A stretch of DNA of 64,000 nt from Paracoccaceae bacterium (GTDB lineage: Bacteria > Pseudomonadota > Alphaproteobacteria > Rhodobacterales > Rhodobacteraceae). Under the pieces are notes generated by a model. The model did no database searches. It was given only the letters and a program-made list of their open reading frames with translations, and was not told where the DNA came from. The stretch spans positions 33,461-97,460 of the forward strand of contig REBU01000078.1 in the NCBI GenBank assembly GCA_007692585.1, read 5' to 3'. Of this stretch, positions 1 to 10,584 are shown piece by piece. Both the position numbers and the translations under genes were made by a program. Numbering within the stretch: position 1 is the first letter of the stretch; each line of letters begins with the position of its first letter.

Positions 1-1
1 T

Positions 2-64
2 TATGCTTCGGCTGGTCTGTTCGAGAGCGTGCGCCTGCAGGAATGGAAAAAGGTTATCGGCTGA
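2..64 (+). CDS. YciI-family protein, C-terminal fragment (gene starts before the window)
   Basis: The window opens inside this gene and only its last 20 codons are visible. They end in AGLFESVRLQEWKKVIG followed by TGA. This matches the usual C-terminus of small YciI-like proteins, a dimeric ferredoxin-like fold whose reaction is mostly unknown. The stop overlaps the ATG of the EVE-domain gene as TGATG, so the two are probably translationally coupled. The ORF track does not list it. The family call rests on this short tail and the neighbour only. Confidence 0.6.
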   Translation, partial: YASAGLFESVRLQEWKKVIG

Positions 65-483
65 TGCGCTTCTGGCTGCTGAAATCCGAGCCTGACGCTT
101 TCAGCTGGGAGGATCTCATGGCCAGAGGGTCTGCGGGCGAGGAATGGAACGGGGTGCGAAATTATCAGGCGCGCAACATGATGCGCGAGATGGCCCTGGG
201 CGACCGCGCCTTTTTCTACCATACCCAAAAAGACAAGGCGATTGTCGGGATCTGCGAGGTGATAGCCCTGGCCCATCCTGACAGCACCAGCACCGATCCA
301 CGCTGGGACTGTGTGGATGTGCGCGCGCGCGCGTCCCTGCCCCGCCCGGTCACGCTTGCGGATTGCAAGGCAGAGCCGCGACTGGCAGGCATGGCACTGG
401 TCCGCGCGCCGCGCTTGTCGGTCCAGCCTGTCAGCGCAGACGAATGGGCGCTGATCTGCGACATGGGCGGCGTTACGCCATGA
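64..483 (+). CDS. EVE domain protein
   Basis: This is a complete single-domain EVE (PUA-like) protein of 139 residues, with the opening MRFWLLKSEPDAFSW and an internal WNGVRNYQARN block. EVE domains are related to YTH and ASCH domains and are thought to bind modified bases in nucleic acids; the substrate here is unknown. The track starts the ORF at position 43, but the family start MRFWLLKSEP lies at 64 and overlaps the stop of the upstream YciI-like gene. The 3' end overlaps the rnhB start by 4 bp (ATGA). The run YciI-EVE-rnhB therefore looks like one transcript. Confidence 0.88.
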   Translation: MRFWLLKSEPDAFSWEDLMARGSAGEEWNGVRNYQARNMMREMALGDRAFFYHTQKDKAIVGICEVIALAHPDSTSTDPRWDCVDVRARASLPRPVTLADCKAEPRLAGMALVRAPRLSVQPVSADEWALICDMGGVTP

Positions 484-1118
484 CAACTGCAGCCCGTACT
501 CGCCCGACGATGCCCGATTTCACGCTAGAGACCCGCGCGATGGCGGCGGGCGCGCTGCATGTCGCCGGCATTGATGAGGTCGGCCGCGGGCCCATGGCGG
601 GGCCGGTCACCGCCGCCGCGGTGATCCTAGACCCTCTGCGCATCCCCGAAGGCCTGCGCGACAGCAAGACACTGACGCCCCCCCGGCGCGACGCGCTCGC
701 CCGCCAGATCCGCGAAGTCGCGCAAGTTGGCATAGGCCATGCCAGCGTTGCCGAAATCGATGCGCTTAATATCCTGCGCGCCAGTCATCTGGCCATGGAA
801 CGCGCGGTCAGCGCTTTGCCGAACGCGCCCGATCATCTGTTGATTGACGGCACCATGCTGCCAGAACCCCTCGCCGCGCGTGCCAGCGCGGTGATCAAGG
901 GCGATGCGCGGTCGCTGTCGATTGCGGCGGCATCAATCATCGCGAAGGTCTGCCGCGACGCTGTTATGTGCGCGCTGGCGCAGGAATGCCCCGGCTATGG
1001 ATGGGAACGTAACGCGGGCTATATAACGCGCTTTCACAAGGACGCGCTGCTGCGTCTCGGCGTGAGCGTGCATCACCGCCGCAGCTTCGCGCCCGTGCGC
1101 GCAGCCTTGCAGCGTTGA
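480..1118 (+). CDS. rnhB: ribonuclease HII
   Basis: This cytoplasmic enzyme cuts the RNA strand of RNA-DNA hybrids, including single ribonucleotides left in DNA. Visible family motifs are the first catalytic block GIDEVGRGPMAGPV (Asp and Glu), DSKTL, and the later LIDG block with its Asp. The start is the ATG at 480, which overlaps the EVE stop; the track's longer ORF from 363 is an unsupported extension. The protein has 212 residues, normal for RNase HII. A second RNase H (rnhA, type I) lies at 22 kb. Confidence 0.95.
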   Translation: MTTAARTRPTMPDFTLETRAMAAGALHVAGIDEVGRGPMAGPVTAAAVILDPLRIPEGLRDSKTLTPPRRDALARQIREVAQVGIGHASVAEIDALNILRASHLAMERAVSALPNAPDHLLIDGTMLPEPLAARASAVIKGDARSLSIAAASIIAKVCRDAVMCALAQECPGYGWERNAGYITRFHKDALLRLGVSVHHRRSFAPVRAALQR

Positions 1119-1709
1119 GCATCATGCAGCGCAGTCCAAAATCGAGTGGTGATGTCTTTGTCTCGAACGCAGCATGTCGGTCAGTCTTACAACCAAAAAA
1201 CGCCAGCGGTTCTCTGTTGGCAATAACACAATCTTTACCTACCGCGCCCCTTCAACACACAGTCCGGGACCACGCAGGGCGTCCTGACATTACTCGATTC
1301 GAGCAACAATGGCAGATACCAACTACAAGCGGCCAAGACCTTGTCCAAGATCTGCCCATGACTGTTTTCTAAGGACTTGACCCGCTCAAAACCGGCAGCA
1401 ACCTTGATGGCAGTTTCCGAGCTCAGCATCCTGATTTCACGCTTTTAATCCGAAGTTTGCAGCGCAAGGCCACGAACCTCAGACGCCATGACGATGGGAA
1501 AAATTAACTATTTTGGTGCGTAACTGTCGGATTACGGCTGGCAATACATCCGGCGTGAAACGTGGGTATTGAGATCTGAACACAAGTTCAACACAGCCCC
1601 GGCAGAAGGAGCAAATCTTGTGCCAAACATGGAATATGCGTGATCGCGCCTGTTCAATGCGGCCCGCCGCACTATGCTTCCAAGCGGAACCAAAACAGGA
1701 GCGTGGCGC
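1119..1709. other. 590-bp intergenic gap with lower GC content
   Basis: Between rnhB and the RND adaptor there is no convincing intact gene. Base composition is closer to balanced than in the flanks. The ORFs at 1115-1372 (+) and 1532-1801 (-) have no recognisable motif and poor codon use. The only meaningful content is the decayed chemotaxis-receptor fragment on the minus strand, listed separately. AGGAG at 1697-1701 serves the downstream gene. Confidence 0.6.
1290..1501 (-). pseudogene. fragment of a methyl-accepting chemotaxis protein signalling domain
   Basis: Read on the minus strand from about 1501, the translation contains MASEVRGLALQTSD, a TAA stop at 1447-1445, then KREIRMLSSET and a VAAGFERVKSLENSHGQIL stretch. 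This follows the conserved MCP hairpin pattern (EVRxLAxxSxxAxxEIxxLI...V..G..LV...G..L..I). After position 1337 the similarity seems to continue weakly in another frame (SAIVARIE), which suggests a frameshift. No N-terminal sensor or full signalling domain is present. It is best read as the relic of a lost receptor gene. No chemotaxis gene is nearby. Confidence 0.6.
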
Positions 1710-2915
1710 ATGGCTTGGGCCAAGAGTTTAGCAGCTTTTGTCGGGATTGTGTGTTTCGCGCTGGCAGGTTGGGCCGTTTTTCTACCTGGGTCGCATGACA
1801 CGCTGGACCGGATTGGGGTGCTGGGCCCGATGCGAAGCCTGGGATTGCCGGTAGCAGAAGCGGATCAGGGCGGCGGCGGCGGGCGGCGGGGTTTCGGCGG
1901 CGGGGACGACATCGCCGTCGTGGTCAAACAAACCGCGATGCAGGAGGCCGACAGCCGTCTGTCAGCAATCGGCACGTCGCGACCTGCGCGCTCGGTGACG
2001 CTGAGGGTCGATGTTACGGGGACGCTGATCGAGATCCCGATAGCCTCGGGCGATTGGGTCGAGGCAGGGAGCCGCGTCGCGCGGCTGAATGCGGAATCTC
2101 AGGAATTGGCACGCGACCGCGCTGAATTGGGACTACGCGATGCGCAAAGCCGGCTAGACCGGGTGGCGCAGCTGCGTGGCAGCGGATCGGCCTCGCAAGT
2201 GCAGATAGATGAAGCCGAACTGGCACTCAGCCGCGCCGAGCTTGACCTGCGCATCGCACAATATGAGCTGGAGCGGCGTGAGATCATAGCGCCCATCTCA
2301 GGCTGGATCGGGCTGATTACCTTGGAAGAAGGCAATCTGATCACTGCCAATAGTGAATTTGTCCGGGTAGATGACCGCAGCACGCTGCTGATCGACTTCG
2401 ATATTCCAGAACGCCATGTGGGTCGCATCAGTGCCGGGGACAGTTTGCGCGCCAGCCCTCTGTCGCGGCCTGGAGATGCGCTCAATGGCCAGATACGCGC
2501 AGTTGATGCGCGCGTGGATCAGGACAGCCGCGCTCTGCGGCTCCAGGCTGAGATCTCCAATGACGATGACCTGCTACGCCCTGGCATGGCCTTTCGCGTA
2601 CAGCTGGACCTGCCGGGCGAAAGCCTGCCTTCGATCGACCCTTTGGCAATTCAATGGGACCGTGACGGGGCCTTTGTCTGGGCACTCGGTGCCGAAGATC
2701 GCGTCAGCCGGGTCCGCATCGAGATCGCGCAACGCCGCGACGCATCCGTGTTGGTGCGTGGAGATCTTGAACCCGGGACATTCGTAGTGACCGAAGGCGT
2801 GCAGAACTTGCGGCCCGGCGCGACTGTCGCACCCCGTCAGCGCCTTGGACCCGATGGCGCTGTGCTCGAAGACGCGGCTATTGCCCGCTCACAGCCCGCC
2901 CAGCCCGAGATCTGA
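1710..2915 (+). CDS. RND efflux periplasmic adaptor (HlyD/AcrA-like membrane fusion protein)
   Basis: This is the periplasmic adaptor of a tripartite efflux pump. An N-terminal membrane anchor (about residues 5-24, SLAAFVGIVCFALAGWAVF) is followed by a glycine-rich linker, a lipoyl/barrel-sandwich half, an alpha-helical hairpin (about residues 130-190, rich in A/E/L/R), the second lipoyl half (IIAPISGWIG), and beta-barrel and membrane-proximal domains. I start at ATG 1710 rather than 1674 because AGGAG sits 8 nt upstream and the membrane helix then begins near the N-terminus. The permease gene follows after 3 bp. The substrate cannot be inferred and no outer-membrane channel gene is adjacent. 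Confidence 0.85.
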   Translation: MAWAKSLAAFVGIVCFALAGWAVFLPGSHDTLDRIGVLGPMRSLGLPVAEADQGGGGGRRGFGGGDDIAVVVKQTAMQEADSRLSAIGTSRPARSVTLRVDVTGTLIEIPIASGDWVEAGSRVARLNAESQELARDRAELGLRDAQSRLDRVAQLRGSGSASQVQIDEAELALSRAELDLRIAQYELERREIIAPISGWIGLITLEEGNLITANSEFVRVDDRSTLLIDFDIPERHVGRISAGDSLRASPLSRPGDALNGQIRAVDARVDQDSRALRLQAEISNDDDLLRPGMAFRVQLDLPGESLPSIDPLAIQWDRDGAFVWALGAEDRVSRVRIEIAQRRDASVLVRGDLEPGTFVVTEGVQNLRPGATVAPRQRLGPDGAVLEDAAIARSQPAQPEI

Positions 2916-2918
2916 TTG

Positions 2919-5900
2919 ATGAGTGATACACAAGACCAAACCGACACCGCCCAGGAGACAGCGCTGATTGCACAATCAGGCATAGCGCTGTTCGTCCGGC
3001 GGCCGATCCTGGCCTTCGTTTTCAGTGCGCTGATCGTGATCGCCGGGCTTGCAGCTCTTTTCGCGGTAGAAATTCGCGAATTGCCCGATATCGACCGCCC
3101 TGTGATCACCGTGACGACCAATTTCGCTGGTGCTGGACCAGAGACAATTGATCGCGAAGTAACCTCTAGGATCGAGGGGGCGATGGGGCGCGTGGCTGGT
3201 GTGCAGAACCTGTCATCGGAATCGCGCTTCGGTCGCTCGCGCGTGGTGGCGGAATTCAGTGACAGCACCGATATAGATGTCGCCGCGACCGATATTCGGG
3301 ACGCCATCGCCCGCATCCGCAATGCGCTGCCTGATGATGTGGACGAGCCGCGGATCATCAAGGCGGACTCGGATTCTGATGCGGTGATGCGGATCTCGGT
3401 CACATCGCCGGTGCGATCGGTCCAGGACCTCAGCCGCTTGGTGCAGGATGTGGTGGAGGATCGGCTGATTTCGGCACCCGGTGTCGCGGATCTGCAGATA
3501 TTCGGTGATCGGGCAGAGATTTTCCGCGTCGATATCGACATGCTGGAACTGGCCGCGCGCGGGCTGGACCTGAGCGATATCCGCAGCGCATTGCGCACTG
3601 TCTCCTTTGATGTTCCCGCCGGCGCCTTGTCGAATGAGCGCCAGTCGCTGCAAGTGCGCACCACCGCAAATGTCACAACGGTCGAGGATTTCGAGGCGTT
3701 GGTGGTGCGCGGAGACATGCGGCTGGGCGATGTCGCGACAGTCTCGCTTGGCCCAGCTCCCGGCGAGACGCAGCTGCGCGCCAATGGCCAGACGGGTATC
3801 GGTCTGGGCATCTTGCGTCAGGCCCAGAGCAATACGCTGGAAATATCGCGCAATGTCCGGCAGATCGTGGATGAATTGCAGGAGATCCTCCCAGAAGATG
3901 TACGGATCTTTGTCACCTCGGATGAGGCGATTTTCGTAGGCGGCGCGATCACGGAAGTGCTCAAGACATTGACGCTCGCACTGCTTATCGTGGTCGCTAC
4001 GATTTATCTGTTCCTGCGCGACGCGCGTGCAACGCTGGTGCCTGCCGTCACCATGCCCATCGCGCTGATCGGAACCATCGCGGCGATCTATCTGGTCGGG
4101 TTCTCCGTCAATATCCTGACGCTGCTCGCGCTGGTTCTGGCCACTGGCATGGTGGTGGATGACGCAATCGTCGTGCTGGAAAACATCGTGCGCCGTCGCG
4201 CGCAAGGCATGGGCGTGCGTGCCGCGGCAGTGCTGGGCACGCGGCAGGTGTTTTTCGCAGTTGTCACCACAACGGCAACACTCGCGGCGGTGTTCATTCC
4301 CCTGTCATTCCTGCCAGGACAGGCAGGTGGATTATTTCGCGAATTCGGCTTCACACTGGCGATGGCGGTGCTGTTGTCATCTGTTGTCGCGCTGTCGCTT
4401 TGCCCGGTGCTGGCCAGCAAGATGTTACGCGCAACCGAACCCGCCGCGCAGCCAGCGCCCAGCCTGACGGCGCGCGCGGGCAGCAAGATCGCCTCATACT
4501 ACGAACGCAGCCTTGCACGCGCGCTCGCGCAGCCCTTTCTGGTGATCATGGCCGCGCTCCTCTTTGCAGCCTCGGGCTGGTTTGCCGCGCAATCGATCCC
4601 GCAAGAATTGACCCCGTCCGAAGATCGCGGCGTGGCGCTTCTGTCAGTGACCGCGCCGCAAGGCGTTTCCATCGATTTCACGGACCGCAAGGTGCGCGAG
4701 ATCGAAGCCGTTATCGCACCGCTGCGCGATACGGGCGAGGTCACGAATCTCTTTTCCATCATCGGCATTGGCGGGCAGGAAAACCGGGCCTTCATGGTCA
4801 TGACGCTGGCCGACTGGGATCAGCGTGCCCGCAGCCAGCAAGAGATAGTGGGCCAGATCAATGCCGGTTTGCGCAATGTCATCGGCGTGCGGGCTTTTGC
4901 CATCCAGCCCAATTCGCTGCGCATCCGGGGCGCAGGCCAAGGGCTGCGATTTGCGGTTCTGGGCAATAATTACGACGCGCTGGCCGACAGCGCCGATGCA
5001 CTCGTTGCCGCCATGAACGAACAGGACCGTTTCGGTCAGGTACGGCTCGATTTTGAAACCACGCAGCCGCAATTGTCGATCAGCGTGGATCGCGACAGGG
5101 CGTCGGATCTGGGTGTGGACCTCGATGGGCTGGCCGAGGCGCTGCAGGCGGTGCTCGACGGGCGCAGTGTCGGAAATGTCTTCATCGAAGACCGCAGTTT
5201 CGACATTCAGATGCTGTCCACACGCACACCGGTGCGTGACCCCAATGATCTGGAACAGAGCTTCGTGCGCAACGCGAGCGGCCAGATCATCCCGATTTCG
5301 AGCTTCATCACCCTGGAAGAACGCGCAACAGCCCCGCAACTGACCCGCGAGGACCAGAGCCGCGCCGTGCAGATCACAGCAAGTCTTGCGCCCGGCTTCT
5401 CGCTGGGGGCCGCAATGGCGGAAACCGCACGGCTCGCAGCTGAAATTCTGCCTGCAGATCACCGCCTCCTGCCTCTTGCCGAAGCGGCGACGCTCGATGA
5501 GACCTCTGCCGGGATTGTGCTCGTCTTCGGCTTCGCGATCCTGATTGTCTTTCTGGTTCTGGCCGCGCAATTTGAGAGCTTCATTTCCGCCATCGTGGTG
5601 ATGGTCACGGTTCCGCTGGGGCTGGCCTGCGCGGCCTTTGCGCTGCTGTTTACCGGGGTCAGTCTGAATGTCTATTCACAGATCGGGCTGGTGCTTCTGG
5701 TGGGGATCATGGCCAAGAACGGCATTCTGATCGTTGAATTCGCCAATCAGCTGCGCGATGAGGGCGCCGAGATCGCCGATGCGATCCGCGAGGCCACCCG
5801 GATCCGCTTGCGCCCGGTGATGATGACCATGACCTCGACTGTGCTGGGTGGTGTGCCGCTGATCCTGTCCACCGGCCCCGGTGCCGAGGCCCGCGAGGCC

Positions 5901-6065
5901 CTGGGTTGGGTTGTCGTCGGCGGTCTGGGCCTGGCGACTTTGGCGACTCTCTATCTGACCCCTGTAGCCTATCTGTTGCTTGCGCGGTTCAGTGCTGCAC
6001 GGGCCGAAGGGGCGCGCAGGCTCACAGAAGAGCTGCAACGCGCCGTCAGAACGCGCGGGGTGTGA
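2919..6065 (+). CDS. RND multidrug efflux permease (AcrB/MexB-like, HAE1 type)
   Basis: This inner-membrane proton-driven exporter has 1048 residues, the normal RND length with two repeats of six membrane helices and two large periplasmic loops. TM1 begins with LFVRRPILAFVFSALIV. The TM4 proton-relay pair of Asp is visible in GMVVDDAIVVLEN (about residues 411-423) and the TM10 Lys in GIMAKNGILIVEF (about residue 933). The ATG at 2919 follows the adaptor stop; the track's start at 2916 is an in-frame TTG. The partner is the upstream adaptor. An outer-membrane factor must be encoded elsewhere. Substrate unknown. Confidence 0.93.
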   Translation: MSDTQDQTDTAQETALIAQSGIALFVRRPILAFVFSALIVIAGLAALFAVEIRELPDIDRPVITVTTNFAGAGPETIDREVTSRIEGAMGRVAGVQNLSSESRFGRSRVVAEFSDSTDIDVAATDIRDAIARIRNALPDDVDEPRIIKADSDSDAVMRISVTSPVRSVQDLSRLVQDVVEDRLISAPGVADLQIFGDRAEIFRVDIDMLELAARGLDLSDIRSALRTVSFDVPAGALSNERQSLQVRTTANVTTVEDFEALVVRGDMRLGDVATVSLGPAPGETQLRANGQTGIGLGILRQAQSNTLEISRNVRQIVDELQEILPEDVRIFVTSDEAIFVGGAITEVLKTLTLALLIVVATIYLFLRDARATLVPAVTMPIALIGTIAAIYLVGFSVNILTLLALVLATGMVVDDAIVVLENIVRRRAQGMGVRAAAVLGTRQVFFAVVTTTATLAAVFIPLSFLPGQAGGLFREFGFTLAMAVLLSSVVALSLCPVLASKMLRATEPAAQPAPSLTARAGSKIASYYERSLARALAQPFLVIMAALLFAASGWFAAQSIPQELTPSEDRGVALLSVTAPQGVSIDFTDRKVREIEAVIAPLRDTGEVTNLFSIIGIGGQENRAFMVMTLADWDQRARSQQEIVGQINAGLRNVIGVRAFAIQPNSLRIRGAGQGLRFAVLGNNYDALADSADALVAAMNEQDRFGQVRLDFETTQPQLSISVDRDRASDLGVDLDGLAEALQAVLDGRSVGNVFIEDRSFDIQMLSTRTPVRDPNDLEQSFVRNASGQIIPISSFITLEERATAPQLTREDQSRAVQITASLAPGFSLGAAMAETARLAAEILPADHRLLPLAEAATLDETSAGIVLVFGFAILIVFLVLAAQFESFISAIVVMVTVPLGLACAAFALLFTGVSLNVYSQIGLVLLVGIMAKNGILIVEFANQLRDEGAEIADAIREATRIRLRPVMMTMTSTVLGGVPLILSTGPGAEAREALGWVVVGGLGLATLATLYLTPVAYLLLARFSAARAEGARRLTEELQRAVRTRGV

Positions 6066-6066
6066 C

Positions 6067-7752
6067 CTAAGTCGCGGCGTTGTCGCGAGGCTGCGCCGTC
6101 AACTGCCTCACGGCATAATCAGCTGCATCATCGAACGGTTTGAGCACCACGCTTGCACCCTGCCGCATCAGCTCATCGGCCTCTGCCACTTTTTGCACTG
6201 AAAGGAACACCCGCCCGCGATAATTGGCTGATTGCAGCCCATGCAAAAGCGCAAGCTGCGGATCCGCCTCGGTCAACACCCCCCGGTCGCGCGGGACAGC
6301 CGAAACCACGGCGCGAACATCGTTCAGATCGAGATGGGCGACAAATTCCGGATCAGTTGCATCGCCATAGCTGGCATCCAGCCCCATCCGCCGCCAATTC
6401 GCCAACGCTTCGGGGTCGAAATCAATGCCCAGAACCCGGTAACCCTGTTCCGAGAGCCGCGCACCGATGCGGCAGCCGTAGCGCCCCAACCCGAAAATGA
6501 TGAAATCATGCCCGCGCAGCTCCGCGCTCTGAGTGTCATCAGTTTCGCGATGCGCCTGCCGGCGCTCAAAAATCCCAAGATAAGGTTCGCAGATTTCGAA
6601 AAGTTTGTGTGACCAGGTGATCATGTAGACCGACAGCGCAATGGTCACCAGCCCGACAAGCGTCACCAGCCCCATCGCCTGCTGGCCAACATGGCCGATG
6701 GTGATCCCCATCGCCATGAAGATCAGCGAGAATTCGGAGATCTGCGCAACCGTCAGACCGGCCAGAAAGCCTGTGCGCTTGCGGTAGCCCATATACCCCA
6801 TGATCGCGAGGACAATCAGCGGGTTGCCGATCAGAACGAAGAGCGACAGCACGACGGCCGGGCCGATCTGATCGCCCAAGGTCGAAAGCTGCAACCCGGC
6901 GCCGAGATTGATGAAGAAGAAGAGCAGCAGAAAATCGCGCAGGCTGGCGAGCCGCGAGCTGATTGCTTCGCGAAAATCGGTCGAGGCCAGCGAGACCCCG
7001 GCCAACAGCCCACCGAGTTCCTTGCCAAATCCCAGCACATCGCCCAGAGCGGCAAGACTGGCCGCCCAGCCCACCGCGAAGATGACCATCAATTCCGGCG
7101 AGCGCGCCACGCGTGACAGCAGAGGATCAGCAACATATCGGATGAACAGGATGACCGCTGCAACCATCAGCGCGCCACCGAGGAAAACCTGCACGACCTC
7201 CCAGACGCCGCCGCTGTCTTCCCCAAGCCCGACCCCGATGGCCGAAAGCGTGACCATCGCGAGAACCACGAAAATATCCTGCACGATCAGGAAGCCAAGC
7301 GCGATCTTGCCATGCAGCGCGCCAATTTCCTGCTTGTCGGACAAGAGCTTCACGATGATGATCGTGGACGAAAAGGTCAGCGCAATCGCGATATAGAGCG
7401 ACGTGACCGGGTCGATCCCCAGCGCAAGGCAGATCAGGAAACCAAACGCCGCGGTGAACGTCACCTGCCCCAGCCCTGTCGCCACAGCGACCTTGCCCAG
7501 ATTGCGCACAAGGCTCACATCGAGTTTCAACCCGACCAGAAAGAGCAGGACAGCGATGGAAATCTGGCTCAGCGTCTCTATGAAGTCCACAGACGAGACG
7601 AGCCCCAGCGCATCCGGCCCGGCTAGCACCCCGACGGCAATGAACGCCACGACCAGCGGCTGGCGCAGCATCAGACCAATGAATCCTACCCCCGCCGCCA
7701 ATAAGACCAGAAGGGCGATTTCATAGAAGATCGAAGCAAAATTCGCGTCCAA
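6067..7752 (-). CDS. cation/proton antiporter, KefB/YbaL-like (CPA2 family) with TrkA-N domain
   Basis: A monovalent cation:proton antiporter-2 with an N-terminal Na/H exchanger-type membrane domain (about 12-13 helices) and a cytosolic Rossmann domain (from about residue 410) carrying FIIFGLGRYGCRIGARL, a GxGxxG nucleotide-binding motif, followed by GIDFDPEAL and YGDATDPEF. It probably exports K+ in a nucleotide- or thiol-regulated way. The C-terminal part is a short TrkA-N domain without a TrkA-C. It converges with the RND permease, with 1 bp between the two stops. No KefF/KefG ancillary gene is beside it. Confidence 0.88.
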   Translation of the reverse strand: MDANFASIFYEIALLVLLAAGVGFIGLMLRQPLVVAFIAVGVLAGPDALGLVSSVDFIETLSQISIAVLLFLVGLKLDVSLVRNLGKVAVATGLGQVTFTAAFGFLICLALGIDPVTSLYIAIALTFSSTIIIVKLLSDKQEIGALHGKIALGFLIVQDIFVVLAMVTLSAIGVGLGEDSGGVWEVVQVFLGGALMVAAVILFIRYVADPLLSRVARSPELMVIFAVGWAASLAALGDVLGFGKELGGLLAGVSLASTDFREAISSRLASLRDFLLLFFFINLGAGLQLSTLGDQIGPAVVLSLFVLIGNPLIVLAIMGYMGYRKRTGFLAGLTVAQISEFSLIFMAMGITIGHVGQQAMGLVTLVGLVTIALSVYMITWSHKLFEICEPYLGIFERRQAHRETDDTQSAELRGHDFIIFGLGRYGCRIGARLSEQGYRVLGIDFDPEALANWRRMGLDASYGDATDPEFVAHLDLNDVRAVVSAVPRDRGVLTEADPQLALLHGLQSANYRGRVFLSVQKVAEADELMRQGASVVLKPFDDAADYAVRQLTAQPRDNAAT

Positions 7753-7825
7753 AGCTCTCCCCCTCTACCAGAGCGCATCCTGACCCTTGTTAGCCTGTCA
7801 GCTACGCGCTGACTAGGGCAGCTAG

Positions 7826-9055
<1,230 letters not shown>

Positions 9056-9080
9056 CGCCTGATCCTGCAGGACGTGCGCT

Positions 9081-9992
9081 TTGAGCGATGACAGCAAATA
9101 TGATCAGGATTTCATTCGCCCGGTGCGGCGCGTCCTGATCGGGGTTCTCGCGGTCGCGTTGATGGCGGTCTTTCTCGTCTGGCGCATCGACAGCCCGCGT
9201 GTCGAGCAGTTTCGTATGGCAGTCATCGATCGGGTGGTGCCTTCTTTCGACTGGGCCATGCGACCTGTAGCGCGCGCGGCGGCCATGGCCGAGAATTTCC
9301 GCTCATATGCGCGGATCATCGAACAAAATCAGGAATTGCGCCGGGAGTTGCAGCAAATGCGGTCCTGGCGCGAGGCGGCATTGCAGCTCGAACAGCGGAA
9401 TGCGCAGCTTCTCGACCTCAACCAGGTGCGGCTCGATCCACAGCTGACCCATGTGACGGGCGTGGTGATGGCCGATAGTGGGTCGCCCTTCCGCAAGTCG
9501 GTGCTGTTGAATGTCGGCGCGCGCGACGGCGTGCAGGACGGTTGGGCGGTGATGGACGGGCTCGGGCTTGCCGGGCGCATAGCGGGTGTCGGACAGCGTA
9601 CGGCGCGCGTGGTCTTGCTGACAGATACGGCCAGCGCGGTGCCTGTCATCGTGCAGCCCTCGGGCCAGCGCGCCATGCTGATCGGTGACAATTCGCCCTA
9701 TCCAGTGCTGGAATTCGTCGAATCCCCCGACGATCTGCGGCCCGGCGACCGTGTTGTGAGCTCAGATGACGGCGGGGTTTTTCCGGCGGGGCTGCTGGTT
9801 GGCGAGGTGGTCATCACTCGCGACCGGCGTCTGCGGGTACGGATCGCGGCCGATTTCGGGCGGCTGGATTTCCTGCGGGTTCTGCGTTCTCGCCCCATCG
9901 AGCGCATCACGGATACTGGCGCGCTGATTGCGCCGGAGCTGAGACCCGAAGCGCTCGAAAGCGGGCTTGCCGGAGATGCCGGGGATGGTTGA
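9081..9992 (+). CDS. mreC: rod shape-determining protein MreC
   Basis: Bitopic scaffold of the elongasome that activates PBP2-RodA. It has a short cytoplasmic tail, one membrane helix (about residues 16-36, VLIGVLAVALMAVFLVW), a coiled coil (about 65-105) and two periplasmic beta domains with the family pattern GxVLLN and DGLGLAGRI. The start is a TTG at 9081 with GCAGGA upstream. No ATG or GTG in frame would keep the cytoplasmic tail intact. It overlaps mreD by 8 bp. Confidence 0.93.
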   Translation: MSDDSKYDQDFIRPVRRVLIGVLAVALMAVFLVWRIDSPRVEQFRMAVIDRVVPSFDWAMRPVARAAAMAENFRSYARIIEQNQELRRELQQMRSWREAALQLEQRNAQLLDLNQVRLDPQLTHVTGVVMADSGSPFRKSVLLNVGARDGVQDGWAVMDGLGLAGRIAGVGQRTARVVLLTDTASAVPVIVQPSGQRAMLIGDNSPYPVLEFVESPDDLRPGDRVVSSDDGGVFPAGLLVGEVVITRDRRLRVRIAADFGRLDFLRVLRSRPIERITDTGALIAPELRPEALESGLAGDAGDG

Positions 9993-10584
9993 ACGTCGCC
10001 ACACCAAGCGGCTGATCTTCATGGCCCTTTTCCTGTTTCTGGCGGCCTTGATGACATTTTATCGCCTGTTGCCAACGGGCGGCTATGGCTTCGATGCCAC
10101 GCTGAGCGAGGAAGAGCGGCTGGTCGCAGCTGAAACCGTCTCTCTCTGGACACAGATGGGGGTGCCGGATCTGCTGTTATGCCTGACCATGGCCTGGGTC
10201 TTGCGCAGGCCAGACCTGCTGCCTGCACCGCTGATTGCTGGCTATTTCCTGCTCGAGGATATCTTGCTCCTGCGGCCGCCGGGGCTATGGGCCATGATCG
10301 TGCTGATGGGCAGCGAATTTCTGCGCAGGCATGCAGCGCAATTTCGAAGCTATCGGTTTTTCTCGGAATTTCTGTTGGTTGCAGGACTATTTGTGGCAAT
10401 GTGGCTGGCAGACCGGGCCGTGCTCGCAATTGTGATGGTCCCGCAACCTGCACTTGGCTTGAGCTTCGTGCATTTACTCGGCACAATTGCCATATATCCT
10501 GCGATTGTCGCCATATCGCGCTTTGTCTTTGGACTGCGCAAGCCTGCGACGGGCGAACTGGATGCCTTGGGACAGAAATTGTGA
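9985..10584 (+). CDS. mreD: rod shape-determining protein MreD
   Basis: Small polytopic membrane protein (about five or six helices, 199 residues) that works with MreC. MreD sequences diverge strongly, so the call rests on position (directly after mreC, before mrdA), size and topology. ATG 9985 is chosen because GGAG lies 9 nt upstream; ATG 9976 and TTG 9967 are alternatives in the same frame. It ends in a GTGA overlap with mrdA. Confidence 0.85.
   Translation: MVERRHTKRLIFMALFLFLAALMTFYRLLPTGGYGFDATLSEEERLVAAETVSLWTQMGVPDLLLCLTMAWVLRRPDLLPAPLIAGYFLLEDILLLRPPGLWAMIVLMGSEFLRRHAAQFRSYRFFSEFLLVAGLFVAMWLADRAVLAIVMVPQPALGLSFVHLLGTIAIYPAIVAISRFVFGLRKPATGELDALGQKL

Noticed and set aside
1115-1372. 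85-residue ORF after rnhB
   Set aside because: No family motif or ribosome-binding site; overlaps the MCP relic on the other strand.
1532-1801. 89-residue minus-strand ORF
   Set aside because: Overlaps the start of the RND adaptor; no motif.
2837-4205. Long minus-strand ORFs (324 and 330 residues)
   Set aside because: Shadows of the RND permease gene; S/R/T-rich composition is typical of antisense frames.
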